Shown here one piece after another: positions 55,391-64,000 of a stretch of DNA of 64,000 bases (position 1 is the stretch's first letter; the number at the start of each line of letters is the position of its first letter). The position numbers and the translations under genes were made by a program. Under the pieces are notes generated by a model, which made no database searches, was not told the DNA's origin, and saw only the letters and a list, made by a program, of their open reading frames with translations. Origin of the DNA: Jiella sonneratiae (GTDB taxonomy: Bacteria > Pseudomonadota > Alphaproteobacteria > Rhizobiales > Rhizobiaceae); the NCBI RefSeq assembly GCF_017353515.1, contig NZ_JAFMPY010000017.1, positions 85,857 through 149,856 on the forward strand. Reading direction: 5' to 3'.

Positions 55391-55418
55391 TTGCGCATTT
55401 CGTGCCCGCTGCTATAGA
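55391..55418 (+). promoter_or_regulatory. Candidate promoter for rseP
   Basis: TTGCGC (55391-55396) and TATAGA (55413-55418) are spaced by 16 bp, 50 bp before rseP. Together with a hairpin-like AAGGCCCG...CGGGCCTT pair (55280-55287, 55343-55350; long loop) just after cdsA, it suggests that the operon is split here. Confidence 0.45.
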
Positions 55419-55468
55419 ACGAGGCAGACGCCTTCGGGTGCCGCCTCCGCCACAAGGAGTGAGGATCG

Positions 55469-56608
55469 ATGGAGATCGGTTCGATTGCCGCCGGACTTTG
55501 GGATCACGGGCTGATCTACGTCGTGCCGTTCCTCTTCGTCCTGACGATCATCGTGTTCTTCCACGAACTCGGTCATTTCCTGATCGGCCGGCTGTGCGGC
55601 ATCAAGGCGCTGACCTTCTCGGTCGGCTTCGGCCCGGAGATCGCCGGCTTCACCGATCGCCGGGGAACGCGCTGGAAGCTCGCGGCGATTCCGCTCGGCG
55701 GATACGTCAAGTTCCTCGGCGACGAGAACGCCGCCTCGGTTCCCGACCGCGGGGCGGTGGAGGCGATGAGCGAGACCGATCGCCGACAGGCCTTTCCGGC
55801 AGTGAGCGTCGGGCGGCGGGCGGCGACGGTCGCCGCCGGGCCGATCGCCAACTTCGTTCTTTCGATCGTCATCTTCTCCGCCGTCGTCTTCGTCAACGGG
55901 CGGGTGGTCGGCGATCCGGTGGTCTCCGCCGTCGAGCCGAATTCGCCCGCCGCGACGGCGGGCTTTGAGCCCGGCGACCGGGTGGTCTCCGCCGACGGCG
56001 AGGCGATCGACTATTTCTCCGACCTGCAGCGCCACGTGGCGGCCGCCGGGGAGAACCCGATCAGCTTCGAGGTGGAGCGCGGCGGCAATCCCGTCCGCCT
56101 CACCGTGACGCCGCGCATGGAGACGCGCAAGGACGAGTTCGGCAACAGCTTCACGACGCCGATCGTCGGGCTTCGCGCCGACAATTCCAACGGCAGCTTC
56201 CGGCTCGAACGGCTCGGACCGCTGCAGTCGATCGGCTATGGCGTCTCGCAGACCTGGTTCGTCGCCAAGGAGACGGTCGGCTTCATCGGCCAGGTCGTCA
56301 CCGGCCGGCAGAGCGCCGACCAGATCGGCGGCCCGATCCGCATCGCCCAGGTCTCGAGCCAAGTGTCGACCATCGGCCTCGGCGCGCTGCTCAATCTCGC
56401 GGCGCTGCTGTCGATTTCCATTGGAATACTGAACCTTTTGCCGATCCCGATGCTCGACGGCGGCCATCTGCTGTTCTACGCATTCGAGGCGGTCAGGGGC
56501 CGGCCGCTGAGCGAGCGGGTGCAGGAACTGGGTTTCAGGATCGGTCTCGCTCTCGTCACGATGCTCATGATATTTGCATTCTGGAATGACATTTCGGGCC
56601 AGGTTTAA
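55469..56608 (+). CDS. rseP: RseP-type site-2 zinc metalloprotease
   Basis: 379 residues. Zinc ligands are in VFFHELGHFL (H-E-x-x-H) on helix 1 and in PIPMLDGGHLL (L-D-G) near the C-terminus. One PDZ domain (about 125-205; VEPNSPAATAGFEPGDRVVS) regulates access. It cleaves membrane-embedded anti-sigma factors and remnant signal peptides. It sits directly before bamA as in most proteobacteria. Confidence 0.96.
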   Translation: MEIGSIAAGLWDHGLIYVVPFLFVLTIIVFFHELGHFLIGRLCGIKALTFSVGFGPEIAGFTDRRGTRWKLAAIPLGGYVKFLGDENAASVPDRGAVEAMSETDRRQAFPAVSVGRRAATVAAGPIANFVLSIVIFSAVVFVNGRVVGDPVVSAVEPNSPAATAGFEPGDRVVSADGEAIDYFSDLQRHVAAAGENPISFEVERGGNPVRLTVTPRMETRKDEFGNSFTTPIVGLRADNSNGSFRLERLGPLQSIGYGVSQTWFVAKETVGFIGQVVTGRQSADQIGGPIRIAQVSSQVSTIGLGALLNLAALLSISIGILNLLPIPMLDGGHLLFYAFEAVRGRPLSERVQELGFRIGLALVTMLMIFAFWNDISGQV

Positions 56609-56807
56609 GGGGTGCCTGTCCGAGGGGTTTGGGGGAACCGTTGATTAACCATGTCGCCATGGTTCGTGACCGCCTTGCAACGGCGTTTCCGATTCCTCAA
56701 TCCACTCCGACGAGTTTGCTTGAACGGGGCGCGGCAACCGGTTTAAGGCGGACGCTGGAAATGCGCGTCCTGCGGAACGGCAAGAAGACGACAAGGTGGT
56801 TGGAAAC

Positions 56808-59252
56808 ATGACGGCTGGAACGAGAATTTTGCGCGCAGCGGCCGCGATCGCGCTGTCTTCGACCTTCCTCATGGCGACGTCGCTGACCATACAGCTCGCC
56901 TCGACGGGCGTCGCGGCGGCTGCCGTCGTCAACCGGATCGCGGTGCGGGGCAACAAGCGGGTGGACGCCGACACGGTCCGCGGCTTCATCTCGATCAAGC
57001 CCGGCCAGAACGTCACCGACGCCGACCAGGACGCCGCCGTCCGCCGCCTCTACTCGACGGGGCTGTTCTCGAACGTCCGCATCAGCCAGTCCGGCGGCAC
57101 GCTGACCATCGACGTGGAAGAGAACCAGATCGTCAACCAGGTGCTGTTCCAGGGCAATTCCAAGATCAAGGACCAGCAGCTCTCGGCCGCCGTCCAGACC
57201 CGCCCGCGCGGCGCCTATTCGCAGCAGGTCGTCGACGCCGACGTCGAGGAGATCAAGAAGGCCTACGTCTCGATCGGCCGCAGCGACGCCGTCGTCACCG
57301 CGCAGACCCAGCCGATCGGCGAAGGCCGCGTCAACGTCATCTACAACATCCAGGAAGGCGACCGCACGAAGATCGGCTCGATCAGCTTCGTCGGCAACAA
57401 CGCCTTCTCCGACGCGCGTCTGAAGCAGGTGATCTCGCTGCGCGAGACCGGCATCCTCAGCTTCATCCAGCGCGACGACGTCTACGATCCCGACAAGCTG
57501 CAGTCGGACGAAGAGACGCTGCGGCGCTTCTACTACAATCACGGCTATGCCGATTTCCGGATCCTGTCGGCCGTCGCCGAGCTCGATCCGGACCAGAACT
57601 CCTACTTCATCACCTTCACGGTGGACGAGGGCGAGCGCTACGCCTTCGGCAATGTCAGGATCGACTCGACCATCGAGGGCGTCGACACCGAGGCGCTCTA
57701 CAGCCAGCTCGACACGACGCCGGGCGAGGTCTACAGCGCCAAGGACGTCGAGGACTCCCTCGTCAACGTCACCAACGCCCTCGCCAACAAGGGCTTCGCC
57801 TTCGCCCAGGTCACGCCGCGCGGCGATCGCGACTTCACCAACCACACCATCGCCATCGACTACGTCATCGACCAGGGGCCGCGCGCCTATATCGAGCGCA
57901 TCGAGATCCGCGGCAATACCAAGACCCGCGACTACGTCATCCGCCGCGAGTTCGACATCTCCGAGGGCGACGCCTTCAACCAGGTGCTGATCCAGCGGGC
58001 CAAGCAGCGGCTGGAAGACCTGAAATACTTCACCACCGTGAAGATCTCGACCGCCCCCGGCTCCGAGCCGGACCGCGTCATCGTGATCGTCGACGTCAAC
58101 GAGAAGGCGACCGGCGAGATCTCGATCGGCGGCGGCTACACCACCTCGGGCGACTCGTCGGGTCCGGTGGCCGAAGTCGGCATCCAGGAGCGCAACTTCC
58201 TCGGGCGCGGCCAGTTCATCAAGGTCTCGGCGGGCGTCGGCACCAACTCCCGCAGCTATCAGCTCTCCTTCACCGAACCGTATTTCCTCGGTCAGCGTCT
58301 TGCGGCGGGCTTCGACGTCTACCACACCGAAACCTCGACCGACGACTACGACGTCAAGCGCACCGGCGGCGACGTCCGGCTCTCGGCGCCGATCACCGAG
58401 CACCTGACGGCGACGATCGCCTACAACTACAAGCAGGAAAGCTACGGCGGCGATACCGGCCAGACGGTCGAGAATCCCGACTATCCGACCGATCCCGACC
58501 AGTACATCGACAGCACCTGCAGCAATCCCGATCCCAAGAGCAACCTGTTCGACGAAGGCGGCAACCCGCTGACCGCGCCGTCCTTCACGGACTCGCCGAT
58601 CATCAACGAGGCGATCTGCGCCGGCGACTACCGGACCTCTTCGGCATCCTATCAGTTCACCTACAACACGCTCGACAACAACCAGGATCCGCGCAACGGC
58701 TTCGTCGGCTCGATCGGGCAGGAATTCGCCGGCATCGGCGGCGACGCGAAATACATCAAGAGCACGGCCAAGGCCTCCTATTTCAACCTCCTCAGCGAGG
58801 AGTGGGACGTCGTCGGCCAGCTGTCGGGCGGGGCCGGCAACGTCTCGGCGCTCGGCGGCGACCTCCGGGTCTTCGACAACTTCTTCAAGGGCCAGGACAT
58901 CGTCCGCGGCTTCGACACGCGCGGCATCGGCCCGCGCCAGTACGGCGTCGCCATCGGCGGCGAGAACTACGCCAACGCCTCCGCCGAGGCGACCTTCCCG
59001 CTGCCGGGCATCAATCGCGATCTCGGTTTCCGCGGCGCGGTGTTCGCCGATGCCGGTTCGCTCTGGGGCAGCGAGTTCGCCAACGAGGCCGGCGTCGAGG
59101 GCACCGACTTCTCGCTGCGCGCCTCGGTCGGCGTCGGCCTGATCTGGGCCTCGCCCTTCGGTCCGCTGCGCGTCAACTACGCGCATCCGCTCAAGAAGGA
59201 AGAATTCGACGACACGCAGGAATTCTCCTTCGGCTTCTCGTCGCGCTTCTGA
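56808..59252 (+). CDS. bamA: Outer-membrane protein assembly factor BamA
   Basis: 814 residues. A signal peptide (about 1-38) ending near GVAAAAV precedes five POTRA domains (about 40-390; first [18 protein letters not shown]) and a 16-strand Omp85 barrel. [15 protein letters not shown] is the conserved loop-6 V/I-R-G-F motif. It ends in the C-terminal Phe signature (FSFGFSSRF). ATG at 56808 was preferred to a GTG 12 bp earlier because the leader then reads as a normal signal peptide. Confidence 0.97.
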   Translation: MTAGTRILRAAAAIALSSTFLMATSLTIQLASTGVAAAAVVNRIAVRGNKRVDADTVRGFISIKPGQNVTDADQDAAVRRLYSTGLFSNVRISQSGGTLTIDVEENQIVNQVLFQGNSKIKDQQLSAAVQTRPRGAYSQQVVDADVEEIKKAYVSIGRSDAVVTAQTQPIGEGRVNVIYNIQEGDRTKIGSISFVGNNAFSDARLKQVISLRETGILSFIQRDDVYDPDKLQSDEETLRRFYYNHGYADFRILSAVAELDPDQNSYFITFTVDEGERYAFGNVRIDSTIEGVDTEALYSQLDTTPGEVYSAKDVEDSLVNVTNALANKGFAFAQVTPRGDRDFTNHTIAIDYVIDQGPRAYIERIEIRGNTKTRDYVIRREFDISEGDAFNQVLIQRAKQRLEDLKYFTTVKISTAPGSEPDRVIVIVDVNEKATGEISIGGGYTTSGDSSGPVAEVGIQERNFLGRGQFIKVSAGVGTNSRSYQLSFTEPYFLGQRLAAGFDVYHTETSTDDYDVKRTGGDVRLSAPITEHLTATIAYNYKQESYGGDTGQTVENPDYPTDPDQYIDSTCSNPDPKSNLFDEGGNPLTAPSFTDSPIINEAICAGDYRTSSASYQFTYNTLDNNQDPRNGFVGSIGQEFAGIGGDAKYIKSTAKASYFNLLSEEWDVVGQLSGGAGNVSALGGDLRVFDNFFKGQDIVRGFDTRGIGPRQYGVAIGGENYANASAEATFPLPGINRDLGFRGAVFADAGSLWGSEFANEAGVEGTDFSLRASVGVGLIWASPFGPLRVNYAHPLKKEEFDDTQEFSFGFSSRF

Positions 59253-59266
59253 CGCCAACCAAAGGA

Positions 59267-59287
59267 GTGGGGGAACGCTTCCCCCAC
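59267..59287 (+). promoter_or_regulatory. Perfect hairpin between the AAAGGAG site and the lpxD start
   Basis: GTGGGGGAA and TTCCCCCAC form a perfect 9-bp stem with a 3-nt loop (CGC), 15 nt after the bamA stop. AAAGGAG (59261-59267) abuts its 5' side, and the lpxD ATG is 12 nt past its 3' side. No other Shine-Dalgarno precedes lpxD. There is no T-run, so a terminator is unlikely. Confidence 0.6.
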
Positions 59288-59299
59288 CTCGGGTCGCCC

Positions 59300-60361
59300 A
59301 TGTCTGACGCGTCATTCTTCAAGCGAGGCGCCGGTCTGACGGTGGGGGACATCGGGGCGCTGACCGGCGCCGAGCTCGGCGCCGGCACCGACCCGGCAAG
59401 GCTGATCACCGGGCTCGGCCCGCTGGATCGCGCCGGCCCCGCGGATCTTTCCTTCTTCGACAACCCCCGATACCTCGACCAGCTGGCGAGCAGCCGTGCC
59501 GGCTGCGTGATCGTCGCGGCGAAGCATCTGGCCGCCGCACCGGCCGGCCTGCCGCATCTCGTCGCCGGCAACGTGCATGTCGCCTTCGCGGCGGCCGGCC
59601 GGGCGCTGTTCCCGGCGGCCCTGACACCCGCCGCGATCCTGCCGGCGGCCGGCATCTCGCCGCGCGCCGAGATCGATCCGTCCGCCGCGATCGAGCCGGA
59701 CGTCACCATCGAGGCCTTCGCCGTCGTCGGCCCGCATGCGAGGATCGGCAGCGGCACCGTCGTCTCTCCGGGCGCCGTCGTCGGCACCGGCTGCACCGTC
59801 GGCCGCAACTGCCGCATCGGCCCGCAGGTCTCCTTGTCGAACGCCTTTCTCGGCAACCGCGTCGTCCTGCATCCGGGGGTGAAGATCGGCCAGGACGGAT
59901 TCGGCTACGTGCCGGGTCCCGAAGGCCTCGACAAGGTCGTCCAGATCGGCCGGGTGATCGTCCAGGACGACGTCGAGATCGGGGCGAATTCGACGATCGA
60001 CCGCGGGGCTGTCCGCGACACGGTGATCGGCGAGGGGACGAAGATCGACAATCAGGTCCAGATCGGGCACAACGTCGCCGTGGGCCGGCACTGCGTCATC
60101 GTCGCCCAGGTCGGCATCTCCGGTTCGACGACGATCGGCGACGGGGTGATGATCGGCGGCCAGACCGGCATCAACGGCCATGTCGAGATCGGCGACGGGG
60201 CGCAGATCGCGGCGGTCTCGGTGGTCGCGGGCGACGTTCCGGCCGGGGCCCGCTGGGGCGGAATTCCGGCGAAGCCCGTCCGCCAGTGGTTCCGGGAGAT
60301 GCGATTCTTGTCCGAACTCGCCAAGAAGGGGCGTTCGCCGAGGCATGACAGCGATGAGTGA
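59300..60361 (+). CDS. lpxD: UDP-3-O-acylglucosamine N-acyltransferase LpxD
   Basis: 353 residues. The N-terminal uridine-binding domain (about 1-110) has [20 protein letters not shown], followed by a left-handed beta helix of hexapeptide repeats (about 115-320). The catalytic His is in [13 protein letters not shown] and the acyl-ACP contact region is [14 protein letters not shown]. It N-acylates the lipid A precursor. It overlaps fabZ by 8 bp. Confidence 0.97.
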   Translation: MSDASFFKRGAGLTVGDIGALTGAELGAGTDPARLITGLGPLDRAGPADLSFFDNPRYLDQLASSRAGCVIVAAKHLAAAPAGLPHLVAGNVHVAFAAAGRALFPAALTPAAILPAAGISPRAEIDPSAAIEPDVTIEAFAVVGPHARIGSGTVVSPGAVVGTGCTVGRNCRIGPQVSLSNAFLGNRVVLHPGVKIGQDGFGYVPGPEGLDKVVQIGRVIVQDDVEIGANSTIDRGAVRDTVIGEGTKIDNQVQIGHNVAVGRHCVIVAQVGISGSTTIGDGVMIGGQTGINGHVEIGDGAQIAAVSVVAGDVPAGARWGGIPAKPVRQWFREMRFLSELAKKGRSPRHDSDE

Positions 60362-60818
60362 GACGACGACGCTCGAAAGCGCCGACATCAACCGGATCAT
60401 GGAGCTCTTGCCCCATCGCTATCCGTTCCTGATGGTCGACCGCATCGTCGACATCGACGCCGACAGGAGCGCCGTCGGCATCAAGAACGTCACCGCCAAC
60501 GAGCCGCATTTCCTCGGCCACTTCCCCTCGGCGCCGGTGATGCCCGGCGTTCTGATCATCGAGGGGATGGCGCAGACGGCGGGCGCCATCTGCACGCTGG
60601 CGCGGGGCGGCGACGCTCCCTCGCTCGTCTATTTCATGACGATCGACAACGCCAAGTTCCGCAAGCCGGTCATCCCCGGCGACCGGCTCGAATATCACGT
60701 GAAACAGACCAAGAAGCGGGCGAACATCTGGAAGTTCGACTGCCTCGCCAAGGTCGACGACCAGAAGGTCGCCGAGGCGACGGTGAGCGCGATGCTCGTA
60801 CCCCGCGACGCCGGGTGA
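60354..60818 (+). CDS. fabZ: 3-hydroxyacyl-ACP dehydratase FabZ
   Basis: 154 residues, hot-dog fold. [16 protein letters not shown], then the catalytic His in [16 protein letters not shown] and Glu in [11 protein letters not shown]. It dehydrates hydroxyacyl-ACP in fatty acid synthesis and competes with LpxA/LpxD for substrate, which explains its place in this operon. An earlier ATG at 60345 is possible. Confidence 0.97.
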   Translation: MSETTTLESADINRIMELLPHRYPFLMVDRIVDIDADRSAVGIKNVTANEPHFLGHFPSAPVMPGVLIIEGMAQTAGAICTLARGGDAPSLVYFMTIDNAKFRKPVIPGDRLEYHVKQTKKRANIWKFDCLAKVDDQKVAEATVSAMLVPRDAG

Positions 60819-60820
60819 CA

Positions 60821-61627
60821 ATGACAGTGACGACCATTCATCCGTCCGCGGTTGTCGAGAACGGCGCCGAGATCGGCGAGGGCTGCGAGATCGGCCCGTT
60901 CTGCCACATCGGCCCGCAGGTTCGGCTCGGCGCCGGCAGCCGGCTGCGCTCGCACGTCGCGATCTGGGGCAACACGGTGATCGGCGGCGGCGCGCAGATC
61001 TGGCCCTTCGCCTCGCTCGGCCATGCGCCGCAGCACCTCAAATATCGCGGCGAGGACACGCGCCTCGTCATCGGCGAGAACTGCCTGATCCGCGAGCACG
61101 TGACGATGAACGCCGGCACCGTCCAGGGCCGCTCGGAGACCACCGTCGGCGACAACTGCGCCTTCTTCACCGCCGCCCACGTCGCCCATGACTGCGTCAT
61201 CGAGCGCAATGTGACGCTGATCAACAACGTCATGCTGGCCGGCCACTGCACCGTCGGGGAATATGCCACCGTCGCCGGCGGCTCGGGCATCCACCAGTTC
61301 ACCCGCATCGGCCACCACGCCTATGTCGGCGGCCTCGCCGCGGTGGAGGGCGACGTGATCCCCTTCGGCATGGTGCTCGGCAACCGCGCCTATCTCTCCG
61401 GCCTCAACGTCATCGGCATGAAGCGCGCGGGCTTCAACCGCGAGGCGATCCGCAACGTCCGGCGCGCCTACCGCATGCTGTTTTCCGACGACCTGACCTT
61501 CAAGGAGAACATCGACGAGGTGCAGGCCGAGTTTCCCGAGGATCCGCTGGTGCAGGACCTTCTCGGCTTCATCCGCTCCGGCGGCGACCGGGCGCTCTGC
61601 TTCCCGCGGCATTCGCAGCTTCCCTGA
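60821..61627 (+). CDS. lpxA: UDP-N-acetylglucosamine O-acyltransferase LpxA
   Basis: 268 residues. Hexapeptide repeats form the beta helix (about 5-185); catalytic His is in AAHVAHDCVI, and GGLAAVEGDVIPFGMVLGNR leads to the C-terminal helical domain. First step of lipid A synthesis. A GTG at 60815 overlapping the fabZ stop is an alternative start. Confidence 0.97.
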   Translation: MTVTTIHPSAVVENGAEIGEGCEIGPFCHIGPQVRLGAGSRLRSHVAIWGNTVIGGGAQIWPFASLGHAPQHLKYRGEDTRLVIGENCLIREHVTMNAGTVQGRSETTVGDNCAFFTAAHVAHDCVIERNVTLINNVMLAGHCTVGEYATVAGGSGIHQFTRIGHHAYVGGLAAVEGDVIPFGMVLGNRAYLSGLNVIGMKRAGFNREAIRNVRRAYRMLFSDDLTFKENIDEVQAEFPEDPLVQDLLGFIRSGGDRALCFPRHSQLP

Positions 61628-61631
61628 GGCG

Positions 61632-62534
61632 ATGGAGCCGCGCTTTCCCGGCGAACCCCTGGGCCTGATCGCCGGCGGCGGGCGCCTGCCGCGCATCGTC
61701 GCTGAAGCGGCCCGCGCTCACGGCTTTCGGCCGGTCGTCGTGCGCATCGCCGATGCCGAGGGCGACGACTGGGACGGCTTTGCCGGCGGCTACTATTCCT
61801 GGGGCAGGACCGGCGATGCCATCCGCTTCCTGAAGCGCAGCGGCGTCCTCCGCGTCGTCGCCTGCGGCACGGTCTCGAAGCGGCCGGACTTCCGCGCCAT
61901 CGTCCCGAGCTTCGCGACGCTTCTGAAGCTGCCCGCGGCCTTTGCGATCGTGCGCGGCGGCGACGACCGTCTGCTGCGCGCTGCCGCGCGCTTTCTGGAG
62001 AACGAGGGCCTCGAGCCGATGGCGGTGCAGGACGTCGAGCCGAAACTCCTGGCGCCGGCCGGGCGGATCGCCGGGCGCGAGCCGGGAACGTCGGAAGAGC
62101 GGGCGCTGGCGCTCGCCCATCGCGCCGCCGTGGCCCTCGGGCGGCTCGACGTCGGCCAGGCGGTGGTCGCCTCGCAGGAGCGGGTGATCGCGCTGGAAGC
62201 TGCCGAAGGCACGCGGGAAATGCTCCACCGCGTCGCCGATCTGAGGGCCCGCAACCGGCTCGGGCGGGGCGAGACGCTGGCTCTCGTCAAGGCCGCCAAG
62301 CCGCAGCAGGACGAGCGCTTCGACCTGCCGAGCATCGGCGTCTCGACGATCGTCGAGGCGGACGCGGCGGGCGTGCGGGCGATCGGCGTCTCCGCCGGCC
62401 GCAGCCTCGTCATCGACTACGACGCCGTCGCGGCGGCGGCCCGCGACGCCGGGATCGCGGTGCTCGGCCTTGCGCCGGATGGCCTGCCGGACGAGGCGTC
62501 CCGGCCTGCCGCCTCCGCCGGGAGCACGGCATGA
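61632..62534 (+). CDS. lpxI: UDP-2,3-diacylglucosamine pyrophosphatase LpxI
   Basis: 300 residues of the DUF1009/LpxI family, which replaces LpxH in alphaproteobacteria. GLIAGGGRLPRIVAEAAR opens the N-terminal domain; the C-terminal part has LVKAAKPQQDERFDLPSIG and VEADAAGVRAIGVSAGRSLV. It hydrolyses UDP-diacyl-GlcN to lipid X. It overlaps lpxB by 4 bp. Confidence 0.95.
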   Translation: MEPRFPGEPLGLIAGGGRLPRIVAEAARAHGFRPVVVRIADAEGDDWDGFAGGYYSWGRTGDAIRFLKRSGVLRVVACGTVSKRPDFRAIVPSFATLLKLPAAFAIVRGGDDRLLRAAARFLENEGLEPMAVQDVEPKLLAPAGRIAGREPGTSEERALALAHRAAVALGRLDVGQAVVASQERVIALEAAEGTREMLHRVADLRARNRLGRGETLALVKAAKPQQDERFDLPSIGVSTIVEADAAGVRAIGVSAGRSLVIDYDAVAAAARDAGIAVLGLAPDGLPDEASRPAASAGSTA

Positions 62535-63697
62535 GAATCGCCTTCGTCGTCGGCGAACCCTCCGGAGACGCGATCGGCGCCGACCTCGTCCGGGCGCTGA
62601 GGGCGCGCCTCGGCCCCGATCTCGACCTCGTCGGGCTTGCCGGCGAGAACATGCGGGCGGAGGGCATGGAGACGCTCTTCGACATCGACGAACTGTCGAT
62701 CATGGGCGTCTCGGCGATCCTCGCGCGGCTGCCGCAGCTGATCCGGCGGGTCGGCCAGACCGCCGACGCCATCGTCGCGGCACGGCCGGACGCCCTCGTC
62801 GTCATCGACAGCCCGACCTTTTCGCACCGGGTGGCGAAACGGGTGCGGGCGCGGCTGCCGAAGGTTCCGATCGTCAACTACATCCCGCCGACGGTCTGGG
62901 CCTGGCGCGAGGGAAGGGCGGCGAAGATGCGGCCCTATGTCGACCACGCGATCTGCGCGCTGCCCTTCGAGCCGGCGGTGCTGCAGCGGCTGGACGGGCC
63001 GCCGGCGACCTATGTCGGCCACCCGCTGATGAAGGAGCCCGGCCTCGCGGCGATCCTCGCCGACGACCGGCCGCTTTCCGCAAGGCCGCCGAAGACGCCG
63101 CCGTGCCTCGTCATCCTGCCCGGCTCGCGCCGCGGCGAGATCGACCGGCTGATCGATGATTTCGGCGGCACCCTGGCGCGGCTGTCGGAACTCCTGCCCG
63201 GCGTCACGGCGGTCCTCCCGACCCTGACGCGCCATCGCGGTCGCGTCGAGACGGCGGCGGCCGGCTGGCCGGTGAAGCCGGAGATCGTCACCGGCACCGA
63301 GGCGAAGTGGCAGGCCTTCGCCAGGGCCGACGCGGCGCTCGCCGCCTCGGGCACCGTCTCCCTCGAACTGGCGCTCGCCGGCATTCCCATGGCGCTCGCC
63401 TACCGGCTGGACCCCGTCGCCTATCGCTTCCGCCACCTCGTCAGCGCCTGGACGGCGGCGCTGCCGAACTTCGTCACCGGCCACCCGCTGGTGCCGGAGC
63501 ATTTTCACGAATTCGTCCGCCCCGAACATCTCGCCCGGCGGATGGCCCGGCTTTTGACAGACACGCCGGAGCGCCGGGCGCAGCTTGCCGGCTTCGACGA
63601 GATCCGGCGCCAGATGGCGATCGACCGCCCGCCCGGCGAGGCGGCGGCGGAGATCGTTCTGGGGCTGGTCGCGAAGGGCCGGGTGTCGGCGCGGTGA
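62531..63697 (+). CDS. lpxB: Lipid-A-disaccharide synthase LpxB
   Basis: 388 residues, GT19 inverting glycosyltransferase. FVVGEPSGDAIGADLVRAL at the N-terminus, YIPPTVWAWREGRAAKM, LPGSRRGEIDRL and ASGTVSLELALAGIPM match the family. It couples lipid X with UDP-diacyl-GlcN to form the disaccharide core. The gene closes the lipid A operon. A weak inverted repeat (63698-63717, GAGTTTTCC/GGAAACTC) follows the stop. Confidence 0.96.
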   Translation: MRIAFVVGEPSGDAIGADLVRALRARLGPDLDLVGLAGENMRAEGMETLFDIDELSIMGVSAILARLPQLIRRVGQTADAIVAARPDALVVIDSPTFSHRVAKRVRARLPKVPIVNYIPPTVWAWREGRAAKMRPYVDHAICALPFEPAVLQRLDGPPATYVGHPLMKEPGLAAILADDRPLSARPPKTPPCLVILPGSRRGEIDRLIDDFGGTLARLSELLPGVTAVLPTLTRHRGRVETAAAGWPVKPEIVTGTEAKWQAFARADAALAASGTVSLELALAGIPMALAYRLDPVAYRFRHLVSAWTAALPNFVTGHPLVPEHFHEFVRPEHLARRMARLLTDTPERRAQLAGFDEIRRQMAIDRPPGEAAAEIVLGLVAKGRVSAR

Positions 63698-63807
63698 GAG
63701 TTTTCCGACGGAAACTCCGTGAGCGTGGGCGATCGCGCAAGCTGTTCTATGCGCCCTTCCGGCCGTCGACGCCGGTTTGCATTGAATGCTGGATCAAGGC
63801 GCGCTGA

Positions 63808-64000
63808 TCAGAAGCGTTTGGGCAGACCCGCATCTTTCAGCGACTGGTTGGCCGTGCGCCTCGACTTGATGTTGTCGTCCGTGAAGATTGATCCTTGCCG
63901 GGTCACAGGGTCTGCATCCGTGCGCTGAGTTTCGTCGTCTCTGGATTGGGAGACGGGTTGGTCGTCAGGCCGCAGCGTCGATTGCGACCCGGACGAAGAG
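63808..64000 (-). CDS. 3' end of an unknown gene, truncated by the window edge
   Basis: Read on the minus strand, one frame is open from the window edge to a TGA at 63810-63808, giving 63 C-terminal residues. They are hydrophilic and probably disordered (Ser, Asp, Gln, Arg), ending NQSLKDAGLPKRF. I do not recognise a family; it is not the citrate synthase C-terminus that often follows lpxB in relatives. The 90 bases between it and the lpxB hairpin are empty. Confidence 0.45.
   Translation of the reverse strand, partial: SSSGSQSTLRPDDQPVSQSRDDETQRTDADPVTRQGSIFTDDNIKSRRTANQSLKDAGLPKRF

Noticed and set aside
56697..59315. An 872-codon minus-strand frame opposite bamA
   Set aside because: Antisense shadow; BamA on the plus strand has clear signal peptide, POTRA domains and barrel.
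63698..63717. Strong terminator after lpxB
   Set aside because: The GAGTTTTCC/GGAAACTC repeat is short and imperfect and lacks a T-run; noted only as weak.

Overview
The window is a GC-rich, densely packed chromosomal segment of an alphaproteobacterium, most likely of the order Hyphomicrobiales (Rhizobiales). The evidence is the gene order rpsB-tsf-pyrH-frr-uppS-cdsA-rseP-bamA-lpxD-fabZ-lpxA-lpxI-lpxB, alpha-typical families (DUF1489, DUF599, DUF3309, an EipB-type DUF1849 protein, a COG3146 acetyltransferase-like protein, a phasin, a D-Ala-D-Ala carboxypeptidase with a SPOR tail, clpS-clpA) and Rhizobiales-style intergenic palindromes. A bchI-bchD-bchO operon preceded by a consensus PpsR/CrtJ site (TGTc-N10-gACA) suggests an aerobic anoxygenic phototroph. 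The genus cannot be fixed from sequence alone.

Layout. 1-5.2 kb: a truncated two-domain glycosyltransferase, then a lytic transglycosylase and ispG (minus strand). 5.2-9.3 kb: an AaeXAB-like efflux operon (membrane fusion protein, DUF1656, FUSC pump, MarR), with a 167-bp dispersed palindromic element at its 3' end. 9.5-11 kb: two DUF3309 mini-proteins and a diheme cytochrome c. 11.2-20.8 kb: a tetrapyrrole block with bchIDO (Mg-chelatase plus hydrolase) divergent from cobM, then cobK-cbiD (minus) and cobB-cobD (plus). 20.8-24.3 kb: an EmrAB-type pump with its MarR. 24.5-31.8 kb: pncB, a small unknown gene, mgtE, a sulfotransferase, a LiuR-like MerR regulator, a DUF1624 acyltransferase and an aldo/keto reductase. 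31.8-36.4 kb: MscS channel, YdcF-type protein, DUF599, a second copy of the dispersed element, a 41-codon membrane ORF, DUF1489 and a small unknown. 36.6-43.5 kb: D,D-carboxypeptidase, phasin, clpS-clpA, azlC-azlD. 43.5-46.0 kb: a lower-GC accessory patch with two orphan membrane-anchored proteins, an HIT hydrolase and a VapBC-like toxin-antitoxin pair. 46-50 kb: COG3146, GDPD, RidA, EipB-like. 50-63.7 kb: the translation / isoprenoid-lipid / outer-membrane assembly / lipid A cluster, ending in lpxB and the 3' end of an unknown gene.

How the genes fit together. The last 14 kb is a housekeeping block linking ribosome function (S2, EF-Ts, RRF), UMP kinase, undecaprenyl-PP and CDP-diacylglycerol synthesis, the envelope protease RseP, BamA and the lipid A pathway up to disaccharide formation. 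The dxr gene that sits between cdsA and rseP in many relatives is absent, although ispG shows that the MEP pathway is in use. The tetrapyrrole block places Mg insertion for bacteriochlorophyll beside the corrin-ring steps of B12 synthesis. Both drug/aromatic efflux operons are headed by marR genes whose predicted -10 boxes lie only 6-7 nt before the start codon, so both probably make leaderless, autoregulated messages. I saw no rRNA, tRNA, CRISPR array, transposase or prophage gene, and no B12 riboswitch near the cob genes.
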